This document shows positions 8,793 through 19,586 of a stretch of DNA of 21,399 nucleotides, in pieces. The notes beneath the pieces are model-generated. The model worked only from the letters and a program-made list of their open reading frames with translations. It was not told the origin of the DNA and did no database searches. The stretch covers positions 634,959-656,357 of the forward strand of contig JAAAKB020000005.1 of the NCBI GenBank assembly GCA_010014835.2, written 5' to 3'. Source of the DNA: Apostichopus leukothele (taxonomy: Eukaryota; Echinodermata; Holothuroidea; Aspidochirotida; Stichopodidae). Made by a program: the position numbers and the translations under genes. Position 1 is the stretch's first letter; every line of letters begins with the position of its first letter.

Positions 8793-10687
8793 CTATGGCT
8801 CTGTACTTCACATTAGCTAACTTACTCACAAATAAAATATTTTGTGAACATATGTACAGTACTTAACTAAAACTTGAGGTATAATGATTAACATGGTTAT
8901 AGCAACAACATGACTGGAAGCTTAACACCCAGGCTTAGCACAATGCGTCTGTCTCAAAAATATGTAGTTATCTCCAAAACACTGGCATTGCTAACCAAAC
9001 TGAATGCACAATATGATTTACATATCTTATATTGCTTGTACGTGAGATACAACATACTATAAAATTAATATACTGCAAAGCAGCTTAGCGAATTCTGCAG
9101 GCTTTCATTATCTTATGGCTTAGCAAATAGCATTAGCAGTGTATGGATGTGGTTCCTCCTTCAATGTGTACACCATTAATGAAACTGGATTTCTTATTTC
9201 AACCTAGTTGAAAAGTTTTCTTTTTCATAGGGGGTTGAGCAGATGAGAATAAAACAATAATAACTACTAATCTCATGTAGCACAATACTTCATCCCCCTT
9301 TATGCGATACACTAGTTGTTATGAGCCTAATAGGCCAAGCGCCTACATGAGTCAGTCACTAAACCTTGATATTGTGTCCCCCACCCTTCAGAAAGTGGAG
9401 GGATGTTGCTCCCTGTCAACCCCCCCCCCTACCCCAACCACATGATTGACGTCCAATTACATACATTGTACTAGCTATCATTCCAGTTAGGAAATCCAAG
9501 CCTGTGCTGAAAGAAATTCTTATCAGTGTAACTGTTGGGTTTCATTTGACTCTTATAAAAATATCATCAAAAGAAGATGAAGTTCATCCTGTGTAGTAGA
9601 TAAGACTTAATACAACTAATCTGTCTCACTCTGCAAAAGGTGCTACATACTTCCTTGTGGCATGATATTTTCACACCATCATCATGTATCCACACCAGAG
9701 CAGTTTCATGTTTTTCAGCTATTTTGTCATTTATATTGTACTGTAAACATTTACAAAATATTCAGGAACACATACAAAATAATTGACAGACAAAGATTTT
9801 AATACTCAGATATTAAGATAATAAGTACTAAATCATCATACAATTGAAACATTGTTCAGACAAGTGAAGAGTACAAAATCCCCCAATTGCAATATTATCA
9901 ATATTTTATGTCGGATGCTTTTCATACCATTCAACACTGTTGACAAGCTTATTAATTTCCATCTGCCCACCTTATTTAGACTACATTGGTAACTTTTCCT
10001 TTGGAAAAGATCCTATTGAAATAGTGTCCGATTTGAGATTGTTCTCTTCAAGGATTAAGCATAACCTCTCTTTCATTTCATTTGACATGTAAGCTGATCA
10101 TAGGTTAAGTTATAAATGTTATTTATTTATAGGTTAATTGAAAATTCAAAATCATCTGTATAATTCTCGTTCATTCGTGTAATTCTCTTTAGGAGTTTTT
10201 TTCTAATAATTGAGAAAGACACTTGAGTTATAATGCTAGAGCCTCAATGTTCCAGAATTTCAATACCACTGATGCCCTTTGATGCTCAGTGCAAATCTTA
10301 AGACAGATATGGCCAGGTATTGCAGGTAGAGAAGCCATATACTTGAATGCACCGAGCATTAATGCCAATAGGACAATTACACCAAAGGGTCAACATCCCT
10401 ACCAAATTAAAGCTAACAGTATGTTTTATGGTACAGGTAGCTTTATAAGGAGAGATATTTTGTGATACGAAAATTTGTGTATGAAGGTAGGAATATCTTG
10501 TCTGCTAAATTTCAGACAAAAATGTGAAAATTGCATTATGGGTAATTTAACAATGCAACATGTTTAGTTTAATGGATATATGCTAATTTATATTAAAATA
10601 TAAGTAACTAGCTCTGCATTAGTAAGAAAATAATCTTCTATCTTGTTGGTGATATTATCACATTTGGTAGTTAGTACTTTTGCTGTG
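8793..10687. other. AT-rich non-coding stretch, nothing identified
   Basis: No open frame of note, RNA gene or transposon end was seen in about 1.9 kb. A C-rich tract (10 C at 9420-9429) is the only conspicuous simple sequence. The region may be intergenic or intronic, and stops are dense on both strands. Confidence 0.5.
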
Positions 10688-11817
10688 TACGTCCATAACG
10701 AATATTTCATCTTTTTTTTTACATTTCAGGTAGAAAAATTGTTCTGATAAAAATGAAAAACGATAACCAGAGCAGACTTTTATTGCCTAACATGAACACC
10801 CCGAAATATAAAAACAAATTGAGTACTTATGTGAAAATGTTGGTTATGGATGTACAGATATTATGTACATCCATAACTTTACGTCCATAACCATTAACAT
10901 ACAGTGCACATAACTGTTGGGTAACTTGCGGTATTCATTAGTTACAGATAATTTATATAATGTTTCCATTCACATGAAATCAACTTATAAAAATATAAAA
11001 ACAATCATAAAAAAAGCCAAAATTCATGAAAATAGACAAATGGAAAGCTGAACTGGCAACACTGCAGGCACATGTTATTAACTGCAAAGTTCATTCACTT
11101 ACAGGTTTCTTTAAATATTAATCAGAAAATGTTTTATAATTCATATACCCACTTGCTATGTAATCAAATCAGTAACATATGAGGTGAGTTTTTCTGGTTG
11201 TTTTGAGTGTAAAATAAAAAACCTTAAACATGTTGAACAAAAGTTTGAGCAATTTAAAATGTGTATTTAGTTAAATGCCCAGTAATTTGGTTACACTGTA
11301 TGCAAAAATGTGTAATTGACAGTCATTATTCATTATGACTGTATTATTCGAGTGTTTACTACTAAGCACATTTGTTGTTGAGTGTTATAAACTTTTACTG
11401 TAATATTTAATTATTACTTTTTGTACTGAAAGTGCCAACTTCATGAAGAATGGATTTGTAGCATCAAAATTTGAGGCTAAAAAAAGTGGGGTAGGGCAGC
11501 ATATGTGAGGGGGTTGGGTAATGAAAAATATAAAGAAGCAACGGGAGATGCAAATTTCGTAAATTACATCCCCTCCCCCCAAAAAATCTGATGGAAATTA
11601 GGGGGGACAGTAATGTTGGGAATTATTTAATCCCCTGTAGCAAAACCACTGGTAAGGGATACTTTTTCCTTCTCTTTTAATGTTTATGTAAGTTTTTGAT
11701 ACCATGTTTGATATTTATAAAATTGACATGTGGTTTGAACTTTTGTATGTTTTAATTCCGTACGTCCATAATTTTCAGATGCATATGTCCATAAACATAC
11801 ATCTGTACGTCCATAAC
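10688..11817. repeat. Cluster of seven TACGTCCATAAC-type motifs
   Basis: The 12-mer TACGTCCATAAC occurs exactly at 10688-10699, 10880-10891 and 11806-11817. Close variants are at 10864-10877 (TACATCCATAAC), 11761-11771 (TACGTCCATAA) and about 11784-11795 (TATGTCCATAAA). One inverted copy at 10843-10856 forms a perfect 14 bp stem with 10864-10877 around a 7 nt loop. Copies fall in two groups plus one outlier across 1.13 kb, and the sequence between them is plain AT-rich DNA. Most copies share one orientation. They could be subterminal repeats of a non-autonomous DNA element, a regulatory-site array, or remains of a satellite; no family is recognised. Confidence 0.7.
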
Positions 11818-13018
11818 CACAGTGAAACGGATATGGGACCGATTTAGAAGCATGATATAAATTGATTCATGTTTGTGTTTGGAAGCTTCGAATCCTGTTA
11901 ATAGGCACATGCACTTGATTTGTTTTCAAGACCTCAAACTTCACAGAGTTTTTGAAATGCATACAAAAGAATAAAAAATCAGCTTCTCGGTGTACGCATT
12001 AATCTTGCACATTTGTATAATTTTAACAAGGCTCAAACTTATTTGAGCAACCTATTTGTTCCTATTTTATTAAAGATTGAGACCACTTGATCATCTATTA
12101 TTAATCATATATTGCTAACAAAGGCAATCAGCAAGTATATGAGTTGTTCTAATCTACTGTACCAGAACAATGAACTAATGACCTTGGCAGGGTGATTGCT
12201 GTACAGGAGATGGATATTGTTGAACTCCTATCAAACCAGACATGCATATACAAAAGCATATACTGTGATGTCAGACAGTCATTAATATTTGGAATCAGAA
12301 GAAGTAAAAAAAAACAGTCAGTAGTCATCAGTAAAATCTACTAGACTATTAAGTCTGTACCATATTAAAAGTGTATAGGAACAGTCAATAAAGCTTGGTA
12401 TTGATATCAAATGTCAACAACTTTATAGACAAAACACTGAATGCTCAGGAGAGGTGTTGGGTGGTGCTTGATATTCTAATCATCTATTACTTATTTCAAA
12501 GTTAATTGTTTTCATATTTTCAACTTCTTTATTAAACACGAGTTAGTGCATTCAATAAATTCTCAATTGCTGTTCTAAGCAAAAACAACAACTAATAATG
12601 AATGTGTGCAGGGAATGCCTTTCAACAGTTATCAGATGGCCCAAGATGAATACTTCATTTAGATGAATAGTTCCTGGAAATTCAACATTATGCAAACTTT
12701 GGTAATATCACACAGAAGTAAGGAGTCTCCAATTTAATTTGTTAAACAATGAAGTGTTTATGTGAAATGAGCTAAGATGATCTAACTTTAGACCAACCCC
12801 AAGTACTACATTTTATAAAACATAATAATGGAACTAGCAGTTTTTTAAGTGGCGCAGTAATAAATCCACATATTTCAGTACATTCCTACTGCAAACTGAG
12901 ATTTATTAGTAAGTCAACAGTTTTTTTCGAAGATTTGATAAGATTTAAGTCTGCAGCAAGCTTCTTTGGAATATGATCGTTTTAATTTCAATGTGCAAAA
13001 TATGTGCCTGCTATCGTG
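11818..13018. other. AT-rich non-coding stretch
   Basis: About 1.2 kb with no gene or element I can support. One plus-strand open frame at about 12168-12354 contains the coding-looking stretch VIAVQEMDIVELLSNQ, but it soon becomes Lys-rich and has no reliable splice sites. Confidence 0.45.
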
Positions 13019-13039
13019 CTAGGCTAGAGCCTAGCCTAG
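13019..13039. repeat. Hairpin CTAGGCTA/TAGCCTAG
   Basis: A perfect 8 bp inverted repeat with a 5 nt loop (GAGCC). It is the first of several inverted repeats upstream of copy B. Confidence 0.7.
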
Positions 13040-13319
13040 AACGTTGAACCTCCTACAGAAAACTCTTGCAGACTAATCATCACACACATCTATTCATTGT
13101 TTGCATGTTTGCTTATTATCAGTGCTAGCAGTTGTAGTAGCCTCGTAGATTCATTTGAAAGTTTTGATTTACTATGAAGGACTTTAAGAAATATTTCAGA
13201 ATGATAGTTGTTCAAAAATTTTGTTCGGTAGATTCTTAACATGCTTTAGACACCACACGTTAAAACATAAAAGAACAAATAAAGACAGGGCACCATGGAG
13301 AAAGATTTGTTTTGACTGT

Positions 13320-13616
13320 ATTTCTGCAATGTAGAAATGACAGTAATGAGGCCATATCTGTATCTGATTTATCGCAGTAATTGCGATAATAGCTATGGGA
13401 TTAATCGACTACAAAAGAAAGAGTCGACTATCAGCACTAGGACATATCGAACGGTATGGACATATTTTCACCTTTTCATCACAAAACATGTTTGAATGGT
13501 GCCATATGGTCTGTCCATACAAATTAATGATCAGCTTTCCAAGGCATGTAAACATGGAAAGAATGACACCATGATACAGTGAAATTTATGTCCCTTTGTG
13601 GCTTTCTGTCATGACA
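13320..13616. repeat. Dense cluster of six inverted repeats
   Basis: Six perfect inverted repeats follow one another within 297 bp: ATTTCT/AGAAAT (13320-13338), TTATCGCA/TGCGATAA (13369-13389), TCGACT/AGTCGA (13405-13427), GTATGGACA/TGTCCATAC (13454-13520, with the palindrome CCATATGG inside), CTTTCCA/TGGAAAG (13535-13561) and the 10 bp palindrome TGTCATGACA (13607-13616). They do not overlap apart from the nested palindrome, so all could form at once in one RNA or single strand. No open frame spans the cluster. It could be a structured non-coding RNA, binding-site palindromes or chance enrichment. Confidence 0.55.
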
Positions 13617-13699
13617 TGGAAGATGTGAGGTTTATGTCTATCAATGTCAACTACATCAAATTAATGTTTTAAAAGTCATATCAGGCTCGTTTCCCTAAC

Positions 13700-14852
13700 A
13701 CTCACACATTCACCTGCTGCATTTTATAAAAGACATGTACATGCACATTGGGTTGTACACTTATTCATATTCACTTTATCGGAAACATTACAACCTGTAA
13801 AATTAATATACTTCAGAGCAGCAGTAGCCTGAGTAGAATCTGGGCAGTTGATGAACATCAAAAACATTATGAATCATCCAGATGCTACAAAGTGATCCAT
13901 TGATGTGTGTCTATAAGGTCTATTTGAAGAAATTTGTAGTAAGCTAGCCATTTCCCAAAAGGGACCATCATGACATTATCTAGGTGAAGTGCCACCATCG
14001 GTTGGCGTATATCTTAGCAAAAAAAATTCTGCAAAAAATGCCTCCCAGATTGCCGGAAATGGCACTTCAAATGCCTTGTAAGTTGCATCAAAATAATCTT
14101 CACTTTGAGATCTCATGTTTTAGAAATTACCCTTAAAAAAAAACAGGTCAATTAGAAAAATTATATTCGGTAAAATCACATTGTAGGTGAACAATATGAC
14201 TTAAAGTTACTTTATAAATCTCTGTTCCATTTATTGTTTTATACAGGTACTTGAATGCACCCTAGGGCATATCTTATGGTAGCTGTAGCCAATACATGCT
14301 GAGGGGAAGCCATATGGGGAATTTAGGTGTAAATAAATTGTTAGGTTGGTGTATCATTATTTGTTTTACATGTCATAGAGGAACCTACTAGGGGGCCAAA
14401 TGAGCTGAGTGGGTGGGTTGTGTAAGGGATTGTGCCGCAACATTCTTAGTTAAAACACTGGGGCACTGACATAGGAAATAACAATAACACTATTAGAACC
14501 TTCATATAACATACAGACGTAATAAATATATTTATGAACTGTAGTTTTACATTTGACTGCTACACTGGTCATGCAGGTTAAATCATAGGAGCTCTCTACG
14601 TTTATTGTTATTCTAACAAAACGTGTGAAAAAGCAAAACAAAGGCACGATCATTGCATCCGTGATCGTATATATAGATCAGCGGTCAAAATAAACATCGT
14701 GTTCTTTTTGAAAGCTATTCCTACAATACCTGCCTAGAATCTTGAGGTTGCATACTACTGACTTTAGAATGAAATCAGAAGAATTTAATATGAATATTTT
14801 GCTAAACTAACTGAAATAGCTAATACTATCTAGGTGTTCACATTATCCTAGG
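13700..14852. repeat. Copy B of the ~1.1 kb diverged direct repeat
   Basis: This is the partner of the repeat at 7690-8752, in the same orientation and about 6 kb away. It carries about 80 bp not found in copy A near 14345-14428, and numerous small indels. Similarity continues to CACATTATCCTAGG and stops at 14852, where the DIRS-like fossil begins. I could not find copy A's downstream sequence resuming on the far side of that element. The short minus-strand open frame at 14450-14653 has no recognisable domain and is not called. Confidence 0.8.
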
Positions 14853-16360
14853 ATTACTTGGGGTCCATCTGTCCTCTGGACAATATGGGATGCTCGTAGC
14901 GTCATGCCGGAGTCCTTGGCTGTCATTAGGACTTCCCATGCTAACCGACATAGTCTCTCAGAGTGAGTACCCCCTTGTCGGTTTATGTATGCTACCACAG
15001 TGGTATTGTCCGTGAAAACGGTGGTCACTGTGTTCTGCACATTCTCGTGGAACGACTCCTGGACCCGTTTAACAGCAGAACATCTCTAGTATGTTGATAT
15101 GCCATGTTTTCTTCACTAGAGACCACGTCCCCCAAGCTGTTTGGTTGTTCTCGTGGGCTCCCCACCATGTTAGTTAGGCGTCCGTCGTGACCGATGTCAT
15201 AGGCAGATTCAGGATGAAGGGGACCCCTCGGTCCCAGTTCTCTGTGTCGTGCAGGTGTGATATGATTTCTTCCGACCTGGGGATTGGTGCTGTCTTGTCT
15301 AAGTACTTCAGATCGGTAGTCTTTGGCAAATGTAGTTGCAGTGGGTGCAAATGTAGTCGGCATAGTCACACCACGTCGACCATGCTGGCCATCAGTCCCA
15401 GGGCTCGGAGCCACATCCCTGTCGATGACTCTTGTTGTCGTGATAGAATTTGGGCTGTACATTCTGACTGCCTCGATCCTCTGTTCTGAGGGACTGGTTA
15501 TCCTTGTAGTTAAATCTAGTACTTCCCCCAGGAACTGGATCGTCTGTGTCGAGGTCAGCTGTGACTTTGTTTCATTGACTATCCAACCCAGTTCCTGGAA
15601 GGTTCGTACCGTCTTTTGTACGTTGTTTGATGCGTCCGACTCCAACTCTCCTACTATGAGCCAATTGTCAAGGTATGCATATAGTGGCACTCCTCTTTTT
15701 CTGAGATGGGAGATGACAGTTCCCGCCACTCTTGTGAACACTCTTGGAGCCCTTGACAGGCCAAATGGGAGCACTCTGAATGTGAAAGTCTCTTCCAGCG
15801 AATTGGAAGTCTAAGTACCATTGATGGTGTCAGTTCATGGGTCTGTGCGAGTTGGCGTCTTGGAGGTCGACGCTCGCCGCCCACATACATGCCCTTCCTG
15901 AGAAGTGGTAGAATTAAATTTAGCGTTTCCATGTGGAAATGTTTTGGATTCATGAAGTTTTTGCTCAGGGGTGTTAGGTTTAGGATGGGCACCAAAATCC
16001 AGCCCGTTTTCTTGTTAAAAAGAAAGAGGACCGGGAGAGGGGGCCCGTCTCTCCCGATGCCTCTACAATTGCCTGTTTTGCCAGCAAGGCTGAAATTTCC
16101 CCCTCTACAGCAGCATTTTGGACGAGGTCCGTGGGTGCTGGGGTCAGTCTTCCTCCATCCCGGAAGGCGGACTGGAGGTGAATTCTATCTGATACCCTTG
16201 TGAAATCGTCTCCAATTCATCTCTGAAGTATGTCAATCTTCCCGCCACCTGTGGAATTGCCGCGGTGAGGTGGGCACCCCAAGGGCTGTGCGGCAAATGG
16301 CGCTGTCCCGTTGAGTCGTTGTTAGGCCTCTGCCTGTGCCTCTTGTTCCCCATGGACGGA
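14853..16360 (-). pseudogene. Reverse transcriptase and RNase H region of the DIRS-like fossil
   Basis: Blocks recognisable in order on the minus strand are an N-terminal segment with QGYQIEFTSSPP (about 16.2 kb), the stretch KHFHMETLNLILPLLRKGMY (about 15.9 kb), LPFGLSRAPRVFT with the YLD region (about 15.7 kb), and the RNase H segment with FTDNTTVVAYINRQGGTHS (about 15.0 kb). The DNTTVVAYIN block is characteristic of DIRS-type RNase H. The region is broken and spread over several frames. The open frames on the opposite strand here are antisense shadows. Confidence 0.8.
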
Positions 16361-16509
16361 GTGGTCGACTGGTTGTTCCTTGTCCCCTGCCTCGCGGGGC
16401 ACCTCTTGCGGGAGTTCTGAGAGAAGTTCCTCTACCCCCTCTGGCTGGCCTGGTCTCTCTTGGATGGAAGGGTCTTGTTCTTAATCTATCCGATGATCGG
16501 AATTCTGAT

Positions 16510-17785
16510 TTAGCTAGGGTTTCTCTGCGGACACATCTTCCTGTAATTTCTGTAGGAAGTTTCCCGCTAACAGGTCATCTCCAAGGGACAGTAAGGCCAA
16601 CATCCTCGCCTTGGCTTCCACCGATGGCCAGCGGATGGAGGATACAACATTCTCCCTTCTGGCCTTCACTGATCGTGTAGCGACTCGGGCGAACTGGTCA
16701 AACGCCAGTCTCACGAGCAGCCCCAGGAGTAGCAATAGCTGACCAGCTTCATTTCTGGAAATATGGTTGTCGTCCTGAGGGAGCTGCTGGTGGTGTCTCA
16801 TCAGTACCTCCGCGGTGAGCATGATGACGGAAGTAAATTTCATCCCTGAGCATGCTGCTACGTCCACGTCAACCAATAGCTCCTCTGATTTCTTCTGATT
16901 TGGGTTTCTGAAGATATGCGACGATGAAGACCCCTGTTCTGATCTCAGCTTTTCTTTAGCCTCCTGTGGAATGGATGGGCATTTTAAACAGAGCTTTCCA
17001 AGGGTCGTCTGGGACTCTGATGGATCGTTCTGCTTTAACTGGGAACGCAGTCCATCTCTTCTTATCTGCGATCGCCTCAAACCTATCGTAGCACGAGGCG
17101 TCCACTGGCATGGTAGATCTTGGTCGGTTTGCGACCTCCCTGTAGCCGTCAGTTTTGAGACCCGAGTTGGTTTGGATGGCATGTCAGGTGACTCTTCGAA
17201 ACCCAAGTGTCTCCGGAAGATGTCCGCCGCCCGCATCATGAGTTCTGGAGGCAATGTACCTCCCACCATAGGGATGTCCTCCTCCTCGAGGCTACATGCA
17301 AATTCGGCCTCTAGGGGCTTGAACTCCAGGCAGGCCTTGTTGGACACCTTTCTGGGCAATTTTTTCTAGGCCGGAGCCTTGCCCTTTTCCTTGCCTTTTC
17401 CCTTGGCCAAAATCAGACCGGACGTCTCCGGGACCGTGGGACGCACTCTTTCTCCACCTCTTTCTCTCTCTCCTTCTCCTTCTCTCTCTTTTTCTTTCCT
17501 CTGGGCCCCTCTCCTCCCTCTTCCTCTCCCATCTGTTCTAATTCTCCCTCTACTAGGGAGCCGCTGGGGTTGGGGAGCAAGTCTAACTTGTCCTGAAGCT
17601 TCATCCTTTGTCCTACTAGCCAGGCATCGATCTCTAGCATTGACTGAGGGTGAACTGGATCCACACCAGACACGGGTCCCTTCTGGTGCAAGGACGGCAC
17701 TTAGGACAAAGGTCATGTTAGTCCCAGGCCCTCCCTGGACGGAACATGGAGCAATTTACACACTTCAGTTGACTCCTAGACATGA
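16510..17785 (-). pseudogene. Gag-like region of the DIRS-like fossil
   Basis: This part precedes the reverse transcriptase in the element's own direction. It begins with a cysteine-pair-rich (CxxC) segment, then a long Glu/Lys/Arg-rich low-complexity stretch, and ends with a helical-looking Leu/Ala/Arg-rich segment containing VATRSVKARRENVV. A Cys-rich start followed by such a C-terminal part resembles the first ORF of other DIRS-like elements. Identification rests mainly on position and general look. It is not intact. Confidence 0.5.
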
Positions 17786-18530
17786 CTGATAAACCCCAAG
17801 TTAAGGATTATAACTTCTTAACAAATAATAACAAAAGATCAGAGAACAGGGGAGGGGAAAATAAGCTAACAAAGGAAGAGATACATAATATTACCTTAAC
17901 AACATGCCTCGGCTAGAGGCCCGTGGATTACAAGGTATTTAAAAATTAGGCCTAAAAGCCACACCACATAAGGTGAGGAAAAACCAGGGTCGAAACCTGG
18001 AGAGAAAAACTCAAGGAAACAAGAGAGGTAATAATGGAACAATATAAACGAGGGAAAAACGAACTATCGCACATAGCGTGTGTGTAGGAAAAAGGTGGGA
18101 AAAGTAGCGTAAGTAAGGTAAACAATTCGCGGAACTGCTACCCGCTGACCCGCACTAGTGTTTGCACAGAAAACATGGAGTTAATGCTGTTCCATCAAAA
18201 CAGCCCTAAAAACCCCTCTATTAATAAGAAAAGGATACTGTACTTATTGGGCTGCAAACTACTTCAAACTCTTCCAAAAACAGTGGATGGGAAGAACTCT
18301 GATCCTAGGAAACCGAAAGTGGACGAAATCCGATGAGAAAAATCCGCTCGAAAATAACGATCTAGACACTTTGGATGGTAGAATGAGAAGGAAGGGTGGT
18401 GACCGAAGGTGCCGGTCGTAGAGGGTGCACAGTGTTAAAAGGTTACCAGGACATTCTATGCACAGTAGAATGAGGGCGTTAAGGTTGTGGGGAGACAGGC
18501 AAGCGAGGAAGAAGTAAATTGAACGATTAC

Positions 18531-18863
18531 ACCCCTCTGTGAAAATTTTTGGGAGCTAAACAGATTTGTTCAAATAATTTGTCATTCCATAGCAATGGCA
18601 TTCAAACCAAACAAACGAGAATTTTAAAAGGTAAAAGTCTTGATTTATCATTTGGAACAGAATAGTTTCCTTAATTTCATGGAAGGATTTGCCTTGTACT
18701 CATTTGTGACATTTGGAGAAAAAGTCCTTTAGTTAATTTTGTTTTGTTTTTCTGCAAAAGAGGGAGTTATATTTCACATGTTAGTGGCTGTCACTTTTAA
18801 TGACCAAGATGAACAGATTATTAAATAAGCTCACATATTGAAGTTAAAAAATTAAAGTTGTAG
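18531..18863. other. AT-rich stretch right of the DIRS-like fossil
   Basis: No gene or repeat was recognised. The sequence does not resemble the DNA downstream of copy A, so it gives no sign that the fossil sits in the middle of a longer repeat copy. Confidence 0.45.
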
Positions 18864-18876
18864 ATTAACTTTACAG

Positions 18877-19031
18877 TCTTGTATCAAGGCAAGAGCTTCT
18901 CACATAACTTTCTACAACAGTTGGTGTGTAACTTGTCACACCCAAGTATGCGCAATTCAAACAGACACCCACCTACTGGGCCCTACAGTGCACCACAGAT
19001 CTACGTTTTGACTGAGGGACTCTCCTTGTAG
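18877..19031 (+). CDS. Candidate internal coding exon, unknown protein
   Basis: An open frame from 18864 to the stop at 19029-19031 includes a stretch that looks like real protein, for example SFSHNFLQQLVCNLSHPSMR followed by a Pro/Ser-rich segment with RHPPTGPYSAPQIYVLTE. An acceptor-like AACTTTACAG ends at 18876. A weak donor-like GT lies at 19005-19006. There is no ATG at the head, as expected for an internal exon. I do not recognise the family. A 55-codon open frame is common by chance, so the call rests on composition and on a second coding-like frame about 370 bp downstream. Confidence 0.2.
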
Positions 19032-19437
19032 GGTGCAGCCACAAACCAGTGCAGGAAACTATGATTGCAAGTTACCTCACAGGTCCTTATTCCTACACCA
19101 CCATTTGGCACTATTAAAACATTCTGAATTTTATGCACATGAATTTGTAGGGTCGATATGTCAAAGCGTGGTTGGGACTTCTGAATGTTGTTCATATTTA
19201 TGTTGGGGTTCAGTTTCAAGAAACATATCCGTCTACGCTCAATGATAAAAAAGAGTAAACTGATTTTCATCCAAGTCTTTGAAAACTAACTAGCTCTCTT
19301 TCTGCTTTAGGAGGATGACATAAATCTTTAATAATCAACAAGAAGCAACCTTCTGCTTCATATCAATTAATTTCTCTTACATTTCATTAACATCCTCTGA
19401 TTTGAAAACTATTCTCGAAAGGTATCAACTCTTTCAG

Positions 19438-19586
19438 GTACCTCATCTTCCGATTCTTTTGTTGTTTCTTCTTTCCCAGACGTGAACGACAACCGGCAAA
19501 ACGAAGGCAGGGATACGAGAGACACGCAAGTAGATCCAACGCAACCATCAACTTCTGGAAGAAGAAAACGAGTAGCCCAGCGGTAG
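19438..19586 (+). CDS. Candidate terminal coding exon, disordered basic C-terminus
   Basis: The frame is open from 19401 and ends at TAG (19584-19586). Two acceptor-like sites precede it: CTCTTTCAG ending at 19437 and TTCTTTCCCAG ending at 19479, both leaving the same reading frame. The encoded end is Ser/Thr/Asp-rich and polar, then basic: PDVNDNRQNEGRDTRDTQVD followed by PTQPSTSGRRKRVAQR. This looks like a disordered C-terminal tail, with RRKR as a possible nuclear-localisation patch. The DNA is unusually CpG-rich for this window. A good AATAAA signal lies 1.16 kb downstream. No homologous family is recognised, and the frame on the other strand is taken as its shadow. Confidence 0.3.

Larger units (their letters stand above)
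14853..18530 (-). mobile_element. DIRS-like (tyrosine-recombinase) retrotransposon fossil, incomplete
   Basis: On the minus strand the order is a leader, a gag-like region, reverse transcriptase, then RNase H, which is the DIRS arrangement. The reverse transcriptase has the LPFGLSRAPRVFT block followed by a YLD segment and GWIVN, typical of DIRS and Ngaro elements rather than LINEs. The methyltransferase and tyrosine-recombinase regions that should follow are not recognisable, and the element ends against copy B at 14853. The 5' end is placed near 18530, where composition returns to AT-rich background; this is approximate. No terminal repeats were identified. It is a broken fossil with at least four or five breaks, yet its motifs remain easy to read, so it is of intermediate rather than great age. 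Confidence 0.75.

Noticed and set aside
12168-12354. Plus-strand open frame with VIAVQEMDIVELLSNQ as an exon
   Set aside because: It turns Lys-rich, lacks trustworthy splice sites and has no neighbour with coding character.
10331-14262. Shared 14-mer TACTTGAATGCACC as part of a third repeat copy
   Set aside because: The match does not extend into flanking sequence, and one such match is expected by chance in a window this size.
15187-17789. Several plus-strand open frames of 100-160 codons
   Set aside because: They are antisense shadows of the DIRS-like fossil, whose minus strand has the recognisable reverse transcriptase and RNase H motifs.
17980-18002. T-arm-like hairpin CCAGG/CCTGG on the minus strand
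   Set aside because: The 7 nt loop is out of register with the T-loop consensus, and no A box or acceptor stem lies upstream.
14845-18310. ATCCTAGGA at both 14845-14853 and 18302-18310 as a target duplication
   Set aside because: The same 9-mer also occurs near 7819, its core is an 8 bp palindrome, and DIRS elements are not expected to make target duplications.
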